Assembly: GCA_036505295.1 (NCBI GenBank)
Contig: DASXTQ010000093.1
Span: 1 to 64,000, forward strand
Source of the DNA: WS-7 sp036505295
Lineage (GTDB): Bacteria; Eisenbacteria; RBG-16-71-46; SZUA-252
Length of the DNA stretch: 64,000 nt
Direction of reading: 5' to 3'
A program made the position numbers and the translations under genes. This document shows, piece by piece, positions 49,820-58,188 of the stretch (position 1 is the stretch's first letter; each line of letters begins with the position of its first letter). Under the pieces are notes generated by a model. That model was not told the origin of the DNA and ran no database searches. It worked only from the letters and a program-made list of their open reading frames with translations.

Positions 49820-49830
49820 CACCGCTCCCG

Positions 49831-50334
49831 TCATTGAATCGTCACCATCCCCGTCGGGCGGATGACCGAGAGGCTCCGTGAATACCCGTCGGAGTTCGTA
49901 TAGATCAGCGTGAACGACTGGCTCGCGCTGCCGTCCGGATTGAACATCGTCCAGAACGATCCCATCGGGTTCGTGGCCGACTGCGTCACGGTAATCCAGG
50001 CCGGCTTCGTCTGCGGCAACCCGAATTTCTCGCCCCAGACGAAGATGAAGTCGTTGTTGTCGTCGTCCCACCATCCGAAGTCCCTCGCGAACCAGTCGTA
50101 CCAGATGCGATACGTGTTGTTCTCGGTTATGGCGCGCTGCCTCGCCACACGCAGCATGGACGCGGTGACCTGCACCTGGTTGTTCAGATCCAAGCTCCGC
50201 ATGAATTTGTTGAAACCGGGGAGCGCGACTGCCGTCATGATCCCGAAGATCACGAGAACGACCATCAGCTCTACCAGCGTGAAGCCGGCGTCGTGACGGC
50301 GTCCTATCCCCGTCTTCGCGCGGAAGCCGGACAT
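49831..50334 (-). CDS. fimT: FimT/GspH-like minor pilin
   Basis: The 167-residue prepilin has leader MSGFRAKTGIGRRHDAG then FTLVELMVVLVIFGIMTAVA with Glu5. MLRVARQRAITENNTYRIWY is the GspH/FimT motif. FimT-type pilins bind DNA in some competent bacteria; here that is unproven. AGGAGG lies eight bases before the ATG at 50334. It heads the tip-pilin operon, ordered H-I-J-K-K as in type II secretion pseudopilins. Confidence 0.9.
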   Translation of the reverse strand: MSGFRAKTGIGRRHDAGFTLVELMVVLVIFGIMTAVALPGFNKFMRSLDLNNQVQVTASMLRVARQRAITENNTYRIWYDWFARDFGWWDDDNNDFIFVWGEKFGLPQTKPAWITVTQSATNPMGSFWTMFNPDGSASQSFTLIYTNSDGYSRSLSVIRPTGMVTIQ

Positions 50335-50379
50335 GGCAAGTACCTCCTGACCCGATAGACCCATTCGTATGGCCTAGAA

Positions 50380-50395
50380 CGCAAGGGACATGCCA
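50380..50395 (-). promoter_or_regulatory. Sigma-54 promoter of the minor-pilin operon
   Basis: Minus strand TGGCATGTCCCTTGCG, with -24 GG and -12 GC at correct spacing, 46 bp before the fimT start. The palindrome at 50515-50525 lies 120 bp upstream. Confidence 0.88.
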
Positions 50396-50514
50396 GGACT
50401 CAAGTCGCGCTCCGGTCCCGCGCTACGCCGGCTCAAGCGCTTCCGAGCGTGGCATTCATCAGCCGCATGGCTCGTTTCAGCCAGGTCTGAGGAGGAGTGG
50501 GGTGCGGACTTCTT

Positions 50515-50525
50515 TGCAGATTGCA
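50515..50525. promoter_or_regulatory. Candidate PilR enhancer, TGCA-N3-TGCA
   Basis: TGCAGATTGCA, 120 bp upstream of the minor-pilin -24 element. The same palindrome occurs upstream of the pilA and pilB promoters. Confidence 0.5.
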
Positions 50526-50531
50526 CCACCG

Positions 50532-51305
50532 TCAGGGCAGGAACGATCGATAGAGCCGGAAGAGCGAATCCCCATAGAGGCAGAGCGCGATCGCGGCCGG
50601 CGCCAGGAATGTTCCGAAGGGAATCGCGGTGCGCCGTGAGCCCTTGCCGAGCGCGATGAGCAGGATCCCGAAAACCGAGCCCGCGAGCGAGGCGAGGAAG
50701 ATCGCACCGAAGACGCCGCCGACTCCCAGGAAGGCGCCCATCATCGCGGCGAGCTTGACGTCGCCCCCTCCCATCCCCGGCACGCTCGTCGCGCGTTCGT
50801 AGAGGGTGCCCACGAGCCACAGGCTCACCCCCCCGCAGAGCGCGCCCAAGAGAGCCGCCGCCAGCCCCGGCGGCGCGAAAAGGCTCGCGGCCAGACCCAG
50901 GCCCACGCCCGGGATCGTGACGACGTCGGGAATCGTTCGCGTATCGAGATCGATCCACGCGATCGCGAGAAGCGCAAGGAGGAACGCGGCCTGAGGCACC
51001 AGCAGCAGGGGATCCCCCACCCGCCGGACGAGCAACCAGAGCAGGAGGCCCGAGAGAAGCTCGACGACCGGGTAACGCCACGAGATCTTCCGCCTGCAAT
51101 GACGGCATCGGCCGCGAAGGATCACAAACGAGAGGATCGGCACGTTGTCCCAGGGGCGGATCCGCTTCTTGCATCGGGGGCAGCGCGACGGAGGGGTCAC
51201 GATGGACTCCCCGCGGGGCAGCCTCGCGATCACGACGTTGAGGAAACTCCCGAGGACGAGCCCGAGCGCGAACGCGGATGCCTGGATGAAGAGCTCGGGG
51301 TTCAT
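50532..51305 (-). CDS. pilD: Prepilin peptidase / N-methyltransferase PilD
   Basis: The 257-residue membrane aspartyl protease cleaves prepilin leaders and methylates the new N terminus. The N-terminal domain has LGLVLGSFLNVVIARLPRGE and the zinc tetracysteine CPRC/CRHC. The catalytic aspartates are in AWIDLDTRTIPD and GMGGGDVKLAAMMG. About eight transmembrane helices. The ATG overlaps the preceding stop by one base (TGATG). It is the only candidate here to process all the pilins. Confidence 0.96.
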   Translation of the reverse strand: MNPELFIQASAFALGLVLGSFLNVVIARLPRGESIVTPPSRCPRCKKRIRPWDNVPILSFVILRGRCRHCRRKISWRYPVVELLSGLLLWLLVRRVGDPLLLVPQAAFLLALLAIAWIDLDTRTIPDVVTIPGVGLGLAASLFAPPGLAAALLGALCGGVSLWLVGTLYERATSVPGMGGGDVKLAAMMGAFLGVGGVFGAIFLASLAGSVFGILLIALGKGSRRTAIPFGTFLAPAAIALCLYGDSLFRLYRSFLP

Positions 51306-51967
51306 CAGATCGCCCCCAATCGCCGGAGCTCGCGTTGGGCGACCTCCTGCATGTATTTGTTCCCGGTCGCCAGCACGTGTTTCCACAGGAGGATTGCCAT
51401 TCCCGTGTTCCCCGCACGCTGATTGGCAAACGCCGCGAAGCGCTCGACGTACTCCTCGTGGCCGGGCATACGGCTGGCCAGCGTGAAGTAGCGTGCCGCC
51501 GAAGCGGCATCGTGCCGGCAGACGTAGTGGAGAAATCCGATCTCGAACGCGATCCTCCAGTCCGAGGGGTTGGCGCGCATGCCGCGCTCCAGGAGCTCCA
51601 GCCCGCGCTCGGGCCGATTCATTTCCTGCGCGAGCACGAACGCTCCGAAGACGTACGGCTGGACGAATCGCGGATCCAGCTCCGTGACGATATCCATCAC
51701 GTGCCCGATCATCTCGAACTTCTGGTCCGAGAGCCGGTGCTCGCCGTAATACTGAATGCCGCGCAGCCACGCGACATCCGCCGCGGCGGTCTCATACCCG
51801 AGCGTCGCCTGGCGCACCATGAACCCCGAGGGATAGTAGAGAAGCTCCTCCTCCCGGACTTTCTCAAGACGGGGCCGCGCGGCCTGGTGCACGAACGCCG
51901 CCGACGTCACAAGGAGCAACGCCAGCGCGAACCCCACGAGAAAGCCTCGATCGAGCCTGGCGATCAA
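51305..51967 (-). CDS. Membrane-anchored helical protein in the pil locus (unknown, PilG position)
   Basis: The 220-residue protein has an N-terminal membrane anchor (FLVGFALALLLVTSAAFVHQ) and an all-helical rest suggestive of TPR-like repeats (VAWLRGIQYYGEHRLSDQKF, DIVTELDPRFVQPYVFGAFV, GLELLERGMRANPSDWRIAF, ARYFTLASRMPGHEEYVERF). The TTG start at 51967 has GGGAG five bases upstream and overlaps the permease stop (TTGA). In Myxococcus an accessory protein PilG accompanies the ABC pair PilHI; this could be a functional counterpart, but no homology is claimed. Confidence 0.82.
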   Translation of the reverse strand: MIARLDRGFLVGFALALLLVTSAAFVHQAARPRLEKVREEELLYYPSGFMVRQATLGYETAAADVAWLRGIQYYGEHRLSDQKFEMIGHVMDIVTELDPRFVQPYVFGAFVLAQEMNRPERGLELLERGMRANPSDWRIAFEIGFLHYVCRHDAASAARYFTLASRMPGHEEYVERFAAFANQRAGNTGMAILLWKHVLATGNKYMQEVAQRELRRLGAI

Positions 51968-52731
51968 CGGAACTCCCGGCGCCGGAAGATGGTCCCGGCC
52001 AAGATCACGATCCCGCCCGCATAGAGCGCTCCGTACGCGAATGCAAACCCGAGCCGTTCCGGCTCCACGGCGATACCGTGCGCCACGAGCCCCCGAGCGT
52101 TGAAGACGCCCAGGTGCGGAAGCGTCCAGTACGCGGCCTCCGCGAGCGCCTGGACGCCCACGGGAGCGCCTTGCGACGCGAAGAAGCGCAGGTCCTCGGC
52201 GAAATGCCCCGAGACCACGGCCGCGACCGCGAAGAAGGCCGTCAGAGCAGGCGTCGTGAACGAGGAGAACAAGACCACGATCGCGGTCACGATCGAGAGC
52301 TCCATCACGCTGAGCCCGACGGCGCCGAAGACGGGCCACGGTGTGGCGCCGTACGCGACGGTCACGACCGCGGCCAGAATGCCGGCCATGGAGATGAGGA
52401 GCATTGATGTCGTGAACCAGAGCCCCAGGAACTTCCCAACCAGAAACTCTTCCCGGCGGATCGGCTTGGCGAGAATGGCATAGACGGTCCGGCGCTCGAG
52501 CTCCTTGTGGAGGAGGCTCGACCCGAGGAAAACCGTGAGGAGCGTCGCCAGGATGCTGGATCCCGCGAGCCCGAAATCGATCACGACCTTGCGCCCCTCC
52601 CCCAGCGCGAGCGGGGAGAGCGCCTGGGAGGCGACCACGAGCGCCAGGCCGAAGAGCGCCAGGATAAGGACGACCCGCTCACGCACGACCTCGCGAAGGG
52701 TGTTCCGCGCGATGGCAATGACGCGGCTCAT
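51964..52731 (-). CDS. ABC-2-type permease in the pil locus (PilI-like)
   Basis: The 255-residue permease has six transmembrane segments (LILALFGLALVVASQALSPL, ILATLLTVFLGSSLLH, LLISMAGILAAVVTVAYG, IVTAIVVLFSSFTTPAL, FAYGALYAGGIVILAG) and the ABC-2 motif ELERRTVYAILAKPIRREEFLVGK. The ATG overlaps the ATPase stop (ATGA). Position between pilA and pilD matches PilI of Myxococcus xanthus, needed there for pilus assembly. The cargo is unknown. Confidence 0.87.
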   Translation of the reverse strand: MSRVIAIARNTLREVVRERVVLILALFGLALVVASQALSPLALGEGRKVVIDFGLAGSSILATLLTVFLGSSLLHKELERRTVYAILAKPIRREEFLVGKFLGLWFTTSMLLISMAGILAAVVTVAYGATPWPVFGAVGLSVMELSIVTAIVVLFSSFTTPALTAFFAVAAVVSGHFAEDLRFFASQGAPVGVQALAEAAYWTLPHLGVFNARGLVAHGIAVEPERLGFAFAYGALYAGGIVILAGTIFRRREFR

Positions 52732-53777
52732 GAGCGCCCCATGCCTTCCCGTCCCGAGGCAGTCCCAACACCGTCGGCCTCGAGCACGCGCATGAAGTAT
52801 TCTTCGAGGCTCTGCCGACGCGGCTCGACGGATCGGATGAAGACCCGCTCCTCGGTCAGGGCGCGAAGGATCCCCTGTAACGCTCCGGCGTCCGAGACCC
52901 TCACGACCCAGCGCGAACCGACGCAATCGACCCGGTGCCCGGCCTCGCGCAGAAGCGACATCTGGTCGGGCAGCGCGTCCATTGTGATTTCCCACTCGAG
53001 CACGTCCGATTCGAGAATCGCCTTCACCGATCCCATCTCGAGGACGCGGCCCCGATGGAGTATCGCGACGCGGTCGCAGAGCGGTTCTGTTTCCGCGAGC
53101 ACGTGCGAGGTCATGAGAATGGTTGCGCCGCGGGCCCGCTCCTCCCTCAAGATGTGTTTCACGTCGGCTCGGCCGATCGGATCGAGCCCCGACATCGGCT
53201 CGTCCAGGACGAGGACCGCCGGCTCGTTGAGGAGGGCCTGGCAGAGTCCGAGGCGCTGGGTCATCCCCTTCGAGAACTTGCGGAGCGCCTTTCGGCCGTG
53301 CAGGCGAAGGCCCAGCCGCTCCAGGAGCGCGTCGGCGCGCCGACGGACCGTCCGAGGATCGATGCCGAAGAGCGCGCCCACGAGGCCCAGGTATTCCTGC
53401 GCGGTGAGGTGGTCGTAGAAGCAGGGGTTCTCCGGAAGGTATCCCAGACGCCTCCGTGCGGTGGGATCCTGGGGGTCGCGTCCTTCGAGCCGAATCGTCC
53501 CGCGGGTGGGCCGGGTCAGTCCGAGGATCATCTTGATGGTCGAGGTCTTTCCCGCGCCGTTCGGCCCCAGAAGCCCGAAGATCTCACCCGGCTCGAGGCT
53601 GAGCGAGACACCGTCGACGGCGGTGAACGGCTTCAAGGTCATCGGGTCGCGGTAGACCTTGGAGACGCCGTCCAATAGGATCGTCGGAAGCGGTGCCACT
53701 TCCCGCAAAGGGCTTCGGGCGGCCGCCTCGGCCGCCCAACCGGGCCTGCCGCGCGAGTCGTCCCGGTCTCGGCTCAT
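52728..53777 (-). CDS. ABC transporter ATPase in the pil locus (PilH-like)
   Basis: The 349-residue ATPase has Walker A GLLGPNGAGKTSTIKMI, signature KFSKGMTQRLGL (SKGM in place of SGGQ, usual in this ABC-2 class), Walker B VLVLDEPMSGLDP and H-loop MTSHVL. A C-terminal domain of about 90 residues after the NBD is typical of NatA/CcmA-like ATPases. It is the first gene of an ATPase-permease-anchored protein-pilD operon driven by a sigma-54 promoter at 53828-53843. Confidence 0.92.
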   Translation of the reverse strand: MSRDRDDSRGRPGWAAEAAARSPLREVAPLPTILLDGVSKVYRDPMTLKPFTAVDGVSLSLEPGEIFGLLGPNGAGKTSTIKMILGLTRPTRGTIRLEGRDPQDPTARRRLGYLPENPCFYDHLTAQEYLGLVGALFGIDPRTVRRRADALLERLGLRLHGRKALRKFSKGMTQRLGLCQALLNEPAVLVLDEPMSGLDPIGRADVKHILREERARGATILMTSHVLAETEPLCDRVAILHRGRVLEMGSVKAILESDVLEWEITMDALPDQMSLLREAGHRVDCVGSRWVVRVSDAGALQGILRALTEERVFIRSVEPRRQSLEEYFMRVLEADGVGTASGREGMGRS

Positions 53778-53827
53778 GATCTCGAAATCCCCCCAGAGTT
53801 CTCGAACCTCATTCCACGCCCGCGAAC

Positions 53828-53843
53828 CGCAAGTGCCATGCCA
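53828..53843 (-). promoter_or_regulatory. Sigma-54 promoter of the ABC transporter-pilD operon
   Basis: Minus strand TGGCATGGCACTTGCG, 51 bp before the ATPase start and downstream of the pilin terminator. No TGCA-N3-TGCA palindrome is found upstream. Confidence 0.85.
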
Positions 53844-53888
53844 CTCGCTGGAGATGGGGCCGCGGGCGGCCCGGTGCGGCTATCCTTC

Positions 53889-53933
53889 ATAAAATGAAAA
53901 GGCGGCAGTCGCGTTGGAACGCGATCTGCCGCC
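53889..53933 (-). terminator. Terminator of the pilin operon
   Basis: Minus strand GGCGGCAG...CTGCCGCC with an inner TCGCGTT/AACGCGA continuation (one bulge), followed by TTTTCATTTTAT. It separates the two pilins from the ABC transporter operon. Confidence 0.93.
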
Positions 53934-53950
53934 CGGTACTTGATCGGCGA

Positions 53951-54361
53951 TTAGCCGTTGGTCAACGAGAGCGGCAGGATCGCACTCTTGCCGAAGCCCG
54001 TGATCGTGTAGCCGGTCGTCGTCGCGTTCGTCGCGAAACGACCGAGGGTCGCCGCGGCGCCAGCCCACGTCTCGGGGGCCTCGTTCGCGACACCTGTGAA
54101 CGGATTTCTCGGCCAGTTACCGCTCGGCAGATTCGCCTGCACGAGCGCGGCGTTCGCCGCCACCGGGTAGGTACCCGTGTTCTTGACCGCGTAGTCTTCC
54201 ACCGCCAGCTGGAAGCTGTGCATGTTCGCCTTCACGCTGGCTTCGCGTGCGCGGTCCTGCATGGCGATGAAGTTGGGAATCGCGATCGCTGCAAGAATCC
54301 CGATGATCACGACGACAATCATCAGCTCGATCAGCGTGAAACCTTTTTGATTGCGAAACAT
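53951..54361 (-). CDS. pilA: Type IVa major pilin, second copy
   Basis: The 136-residue prepilin has a 7-residue leader (MFRNQKG) and mature start FTLIELMIVVVIIGILAAIA with Glu5. It is about 89% identical (15 differences, by eye) to the adjacent copy at 54382. Differences concentrate in residues 54-92, the exposed alpha-beta region; the first helix and the last 24 residues are identical. There is no cysteine, so no disulfide-bonded D-loop. GGAGG lies five bases before the ATG. Confidence 0.95.
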   Translation of the reverse strand: MFRNQKGFTLIELMIVVVIIGILAAIAIPNFIAMQDRAREASVKANMHSFQLAVEDYAVKNTGTYPVAANAALVQANLPSGNWPRNPFTGVANEAPETWAGAAATLGRFATNATTTGYTITGFGKSAILPLSLTNG

Positions 54362-54381
54362 AGTTCCTCCGATGTCCTTGA

Positions 54382-54792
54382 TTAGCCGTTGGTCAACGAG
54401 AGCGGCAGGATCGCACTCTTGCCGAAGCCGGTGATCGTGTAGCCGGTCGTCGTCGAGTTCGTCGCGAAACGACCGAGGGTCGCCGCGGCGCCAGCCCACG
54501 TCTCGGGGGCCTCATTCAGAACGCCCGAAAACGGGTTTTTCGGCCAGTTACCGCCCGGGAAATTGCCCTGCACCTGAGCGGCATCCGCCGCCACCGGGTA
54601 CGTCCCGCTGCTTTTCACCGCGAAGTCCTCGATCGCCAGCTGGAAGCTATGCATGTTCGCCTTCACGCTGGCTTCGCGTGCGCGGTCCTGCATGGCGATG
54701 AAGTTGGGAATCGCGATCGCCGCAAGAATCCCGATGATCACGACGACGATCATCAGCTCGATGAGGGTGAAGCCCTTCGAGTTCCTCTCCAT
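54382..54792 (-). CDS. pilA: Type IVa major pilin, first copy
   Basis: The 136-residue prepilin has leader MERNSKG, then FTLIELMIVVVIIGILAAIA and IPNFIAMQDRAREASVKANM, and ends GKSAILPLSLTNG. It lacks cysteines. The ATG at 54792 has GGGAGG nine bases upstream. A sigma-54 promoter (54868-54883) and PilR gene immediately upstream mark it as the main PilSR target. The 20-bp gap to the second copy has no terminator, so both are co-transcribed. Confidence 0.96.
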   Translation of the reverse strand: MERNSKGFTLIELMIVVVIIGILAAIAIPNFIAMQDRAREASVKANMHSFQLAIEDFAVKSSGTYPVAADAAQVQGNFPGGNWPKNPFSGVLNEAPETWAGAAATLGRFATNSTTTGYTITGFGKSAILPLSLTNG

Positions 54793-54867
54793 GATGCTGC
54801 ACCTCCCTTCAGGTCCCGCCATCCCTGACGTGATCAGCGTCCGTCCAACCTTACCGGACGAGATCAC

Positions 54868-54883
54868 AGCAACGGACATGCCA
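54868..54883 (-). promoter_or_regulatory. Sigma-54 promoter of the pilin operon
   Basis: Minus strand TGGCATGTCCGTTGCT, 76 bp before the pilA start. A TGCA-N3-TGCA palindrome lies 119 bp upstream at 55002-55012. Confidence 0.92.
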
Positions 54884-55001
54884 CAGCGCAGCCCGCTCCC
54901 TTATGGGGAGCTATCGCTTGCACTTCCGCGCGCGGCATGGACGGGGCCGGACTCCGGAGATGCGCGTTCCGCGCAGGATGCACGCGGGTCGCCGTCCATT
55001 C

Positions 55002-55012
55002 TGCATATTGCA
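55002..55012. promoter_or_regulatory. Candidate PilR enhancer, TGCA-N3-TGCA
   Basis: TGCATATTGCA, 119 bp upstream of the pilA -24 element, within the pilR-pilA gap. Confidence 0.5.
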
Positions 55013-55047
55013 TGATTCAACGTCACGGCGATCAATTTGCGACCGCC

Positions 55048-56427
55048 TCACTCCGACAACATGCCCACGCTTTCCTTGAGCAACCCGTACGAGATGAGCT
55101 TTCGGTAGAGCGTCGATGGATTGATTCCGAGGATTTCCGAGGCCCGTTTCTTCTGACCGCCGGTGTGGTGGAGCACCTTGAGGATGTACTCCCGCTCCAA
55201 TTCCTCGAGCGTGAGATTGGGGTTGTCGATGACCAGGCTGCCCCGGCCCTTGCCGCCCTGGACGACGCGCTCGGGGAGATCCTCGGGCGTTATGACGCCG
55301 TCGTCGGTCAGGATGACGGCACGTTCGATCACGTTTTCGAGCTCCCGCACGTTCCCGGGCCAGTCGTAGACCATCAAGCAATCCCGCGCCTCCTTCGAGA
55401 TCGCCTTCATCTCCTTTGGACCGGCGAGCTTCTTCAGGAAGTGATCCACCATTTCCTCGATGTCTTCCTTGCGCTCGCGCAGGGCCGGAAGGCGGATCTG
55501 GATGACGTTCAGACGATAGAAGAGATCGGCGCGGAAGCGTCCCTCCGCGACCGCCCGCTCCAGGTCGGCATTGGTCGCCGCGATCAAGCGGACGTCGATC
55601 TTCCGCGGTTTCGTGCCGCCGACCGGGATGATTTCCCGCTCCTGTAATGCCCGGAGGAGCTTGACCTGCGTCGCGGGCAGGGTCTCGCCCACTTCGTCCA
55701 GGAAGAACGAGCCGCCTCCTGCGACCGCGAGGAGCCCCTCCTGGTCGCGCACCGCGCCCGTGAAGGACCCCTTCACGTGTCCGAACAAGTTGCTCTCGAG
55801 GAGGTCCTTGGGGAGGGCGCCGCAATTGATGGACACGAACGGTCCGTCGGCGCGCCGGCTCATATAATGGATGCGCTTCGCGATGAGCTCCTTGCCGGTT
55901 CCGCTGTCCCCCACGATGAGAATGGTCGAATCCGAATCGGCGACCTTTTCGACCAGCTTCAGGACCTTCTGGATCTGCTCGCTGTGCCCGATGATCTCCT
56001 TGGTGTCGTCGGTGCGCTTCAACTGCCGCTTCAAATAGACGTTTTCCGACTGGACCCGGCGCATGGCGATCGCGTTCTTGATCACCAGGCGGATCTCGTC
56101 ATTCTTCGCGCTCTTCTCGAGATACTGGTAGGCTCCGCGGTTGAGCGCCTCGATGGCGGATTTCTGCGACGCGAACGCGGTCCGGATCACAACCGGGATG
56201 CTCGGATCCAGCTTCTTGATACCGGACAGCACGCCCAGCCCGTCGATTTCACCCGGCATCTTGATGTCCGTCACGACGACGTCGAAGTTCTCTTCCTCCG
56301 CCTTCTGGAGGGCGTCGCGTCCCGAGGTGGCCACGTGCACTTCGTATCCTTCCTTGGAGAGAAGGATCGAAAGAAACTGGACCATGCTCTCTTCGTCATC
56401 GACCACCAGAATTTTTTCGCCGCTCAC
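55048..56427 (-). CDS. pilR: Sigma-54-dependent response regulator PilR
   Basis: The 459-residue regulator has an N-terminal receiver (ILVVDDEESM; phospho-Asp in VVVTDIKMPG), an AAA+ domain with Walker A GDSGTGKELIAK, the sigma-54 contact loop GSFTGAV (GAFTGA variant), Walker B GGSFFLDEVGE, R-finger ATNADLERAV and RADLFYRLNV, and a C-terminal Fis-type HTH (KKRASEILGINPSTLYRKLI). The GTG at 56427 (VSGEKILVVDDE) has GAGG eight bases upstream; a TTG at 56448 is less likely. It follows pilS and precedes pilA. Confidence 0.95.
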   Translation of the reverse strand: MSGEKILVVDDEESMVQFLSILLSKEGYEVHVATSGRDALQKAEEENFDVVVTDIKMPGEIDGLGVLSGIKKLDPSIPVVIRTAFASQKSAIEALNRGAYQYLEKSAKNDEIRLVIKNAIAMRRVQSENVYLKRQLKRTDDTKEIIGHSEQIQKVLKLVEKVADSDSTILIVGDSGTGKELIAKRIHYMSRRADGPFVSINCGALPKDLLESNLFGHVKGSFTGAVRDQEGLLAVAGGGSFFLDEVGETLPATQVKLLRALQEREIIPVGGTKPRKIDVRLIAATNADLERAVAEGRFRADLFYRLNVIQIRLPALRERKEDIEEMVDHFLKKLAGPKEMKAISKEARDCLMVYDWPGNVRELENVIERAVILTDDGVITPEDLPERVVQGGKGRGSLVIDNPNLTLEELEREYILKVLHHTGGQKKRASEILGINPSTLYRKLISYGLLKESVGMLSE

Positions 56428-56452
56428 CTGATCTACCTCGCTCGACAAGGGG

Positions 56453-58180
56453 TTACGCCGCGTGGGCGACGGTCCGCGCCGTGCTCGTTGCTCTCGGGAT
56501 CCACACCCTCATGGTCGTTCCCGCTCCGAGACGGCTCTCAACCTCCATGGCGCCTCCATGGCGCTCCACGATCCGGTTGGCGATTGCAAGTCCCAGCCCG
56601 GTGCCGCCCCGTTTCGTGGAGTAAAACGGCTCGAAAATCAGCTCGATTTCCGGCGTCGGGATGCCGATCCCGTTGTCCTGCACTTCGACACAGACCAAGG
56701 ATGGCGAGGTCTCGCGCGCCCTGGCGGCCGGTTTCTGCCGCCGGGCGTCGATCCGCACCTCGACCCGTCCGTCCGCCTCGACCGCCTCGAGCGCATTCAG
56801 GATCAAATTCATCAGCACTTGTCTCATCTGCTCGGAATCAACGTGCACATGTACATCCTCGCCCTGGCCGGTGAGACGCAGGGTCTTGCCTTCCGCGCTT
56901 GGATGGCGCTGAGCTACATCGACCGTGTCCTTGAGCAGCGCGTCCAGATCCAGCGTCTCGCACTTGAGCGGCCGCTCGCGCGCATAGTCGAGCAACTCGC
57001 GGATGAAGTTGTCGAGGCGCTCCGATTCCCTCACGATCAGGTCCAGGAGCCTCGCGTTCTCGCCCTTGACCTTGAGCTCACGCTGCAGGACCTCGACCGA
57101 ACCGCTGATCGGGTTGAGGCAATTCCGGATCTCGTGGGCGATCCCGGCCGAGAGCTCTCCGATCGCCGCGAGGGTCTCGCGCCGGCGGATCCGCTCTTCC
57201 AGGGCCCGCACGTCGGAGAGATCCTGGAACAGGCCGATCACCCCGCGCCTCCTCCCATCCGGGTCGCGCAAGAGGCTTGTCGACATGCCGAGCGGCACCT
57301 TCGTTCCGTCCGGCCTCACGATCGAGATCGCCACGCGGCTCCCCTCGGTCCCTTGCTCGAGCGCCTCGCGGAGGCGCTCCGTGAATTCCTTGAAGCCCGG
57401 CCCGAATGCGTCCACGTAAGGTTGGCCGCGCATCGCGACGACCGGGCAGGCAGCGATTTCCGACGCCGCCCGATTCCAGTGCCGCACGATTCCGTCCGCG
57501 TCCACCGTGACAAGCCCGCTCGACATGTTCTCCAAGATGCTCTCCGTGTCGAAAAGCGCCCGGTTCAGCTCCGCCTGTGCATCCGCCAGTGCCTGGCGTC
57601 CCTCGTTCAGCCGCCGTCCCAGGTAGCCCCCGATCACCCCGACGACGAAGAGGAGCGGGACGTACAGGAGCATTCGCAGCAAGAGCGCCGAGTCGCCCAA
57701 GCCTTGCATCAGCCCGAACGGCGTCGTCGGCATCAGCCCCTGCCGGCCCGCCAGGTAGAACCCGGCGTAGGCCAGGGAGGACAGCGCCGCCAAGAGCACC
57801 CCGCCCCCCACGGAGAGGAACACCCCCCCGAGGAGCGGGGACAGGAGGTAGAGCGGCACGAACTGGCTTTCCGCCCCTCCCGTGAAGAACACGAGGTATG
57901 ACGTCGTGGCCACGTCCACCAGAAACTGGGTGGCCAGCAAATTTCTGGAATCGCCGCCGCTCTTCAACACCCGGTGGTAGGCGAGCGCCAGTCCAACCAC
58001 CGTGATCATGAAGAATCCGAACGGGAACTGCCGTTCGTCCCCGGACGAACTCCCCGAGAAGACCACCGCCATCGCGGTGACCAGCCCGAGCAAGGCAACG
58101 CGCCCCAGGATGACGGCCTGGACCGCGATGCCTAAATCCAGATCCCCCTCGACACTCGAGTCTGGGCGACGCGCCGCCAT
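56453..58180 (-). CDS. pilS: Sensor histidine kinase PilS
   Basis: The 575-residue kinase has six transmembrane segments in residues 15-190, a PAS domain (ILENMSSGLVTVDADGIVRH), a DHp with H-box GELSAGIAHEIRNCLNPISG and a HATPase (N-box RQVLMNLILNALEA, G1 VQDNGIGIP, F-box FEPFYSTKRGGTGLGLAIA). The six-helix input and neighbouring pilR fit PilS, which senses pilin levels in the membrane in Pseudomonas. It is 8 bp after pilC. Confidence 0.94.
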   Translation of the reverse strand: MAARRPDSSVEGDLDLGIAVQAVILGRVALLGLVTAMAVVFSGSSSGDERQFPFGFFMITVVGLALAYHRVLKSGGDSRNLLATQFLVDVATTSYLVFFTGGAESQFVPLYLLSPLLGGVFLSVGGGVLLAALSSLAYAGFYLAGRQGLMPTTPFGLMQGLGDSALLLRMLLYVPLLFVVGVIGGYLGRRLNEGRQALADAQAELNRALFDTESILENMSSGLVTVDADGIVRHWNRAASEIAACPVVAMRGQPYVDAFGPGFKEFTERLREALEQGTEGSRVAISIVRPDGTKVPLGMSTSLLRDPDGRRRGVIGLFQDLSDVRALEERIRRRETLAAIGELSAGIAHEIRNCLNPISGSVEVLQRELKVKGENARLLDLIVRESERLDNFIRELLDYARERPLKCETLDLDALLKDTVDVAQRHPSAEGKTLRLTGQGEDVHVHVDSEQMRQVLMNLILNALEAVEADGRVEVRIDARRQKPAARARETSPSLVCVEVQDNGIGIPTPEIELIFEPFYSTKRGGTGLGLAIANRIVERHGGAMEVESRLGAGTTMRVWIPRATSTARTVAHAA

Positions 58181-58188
58181 CGTCTGAT

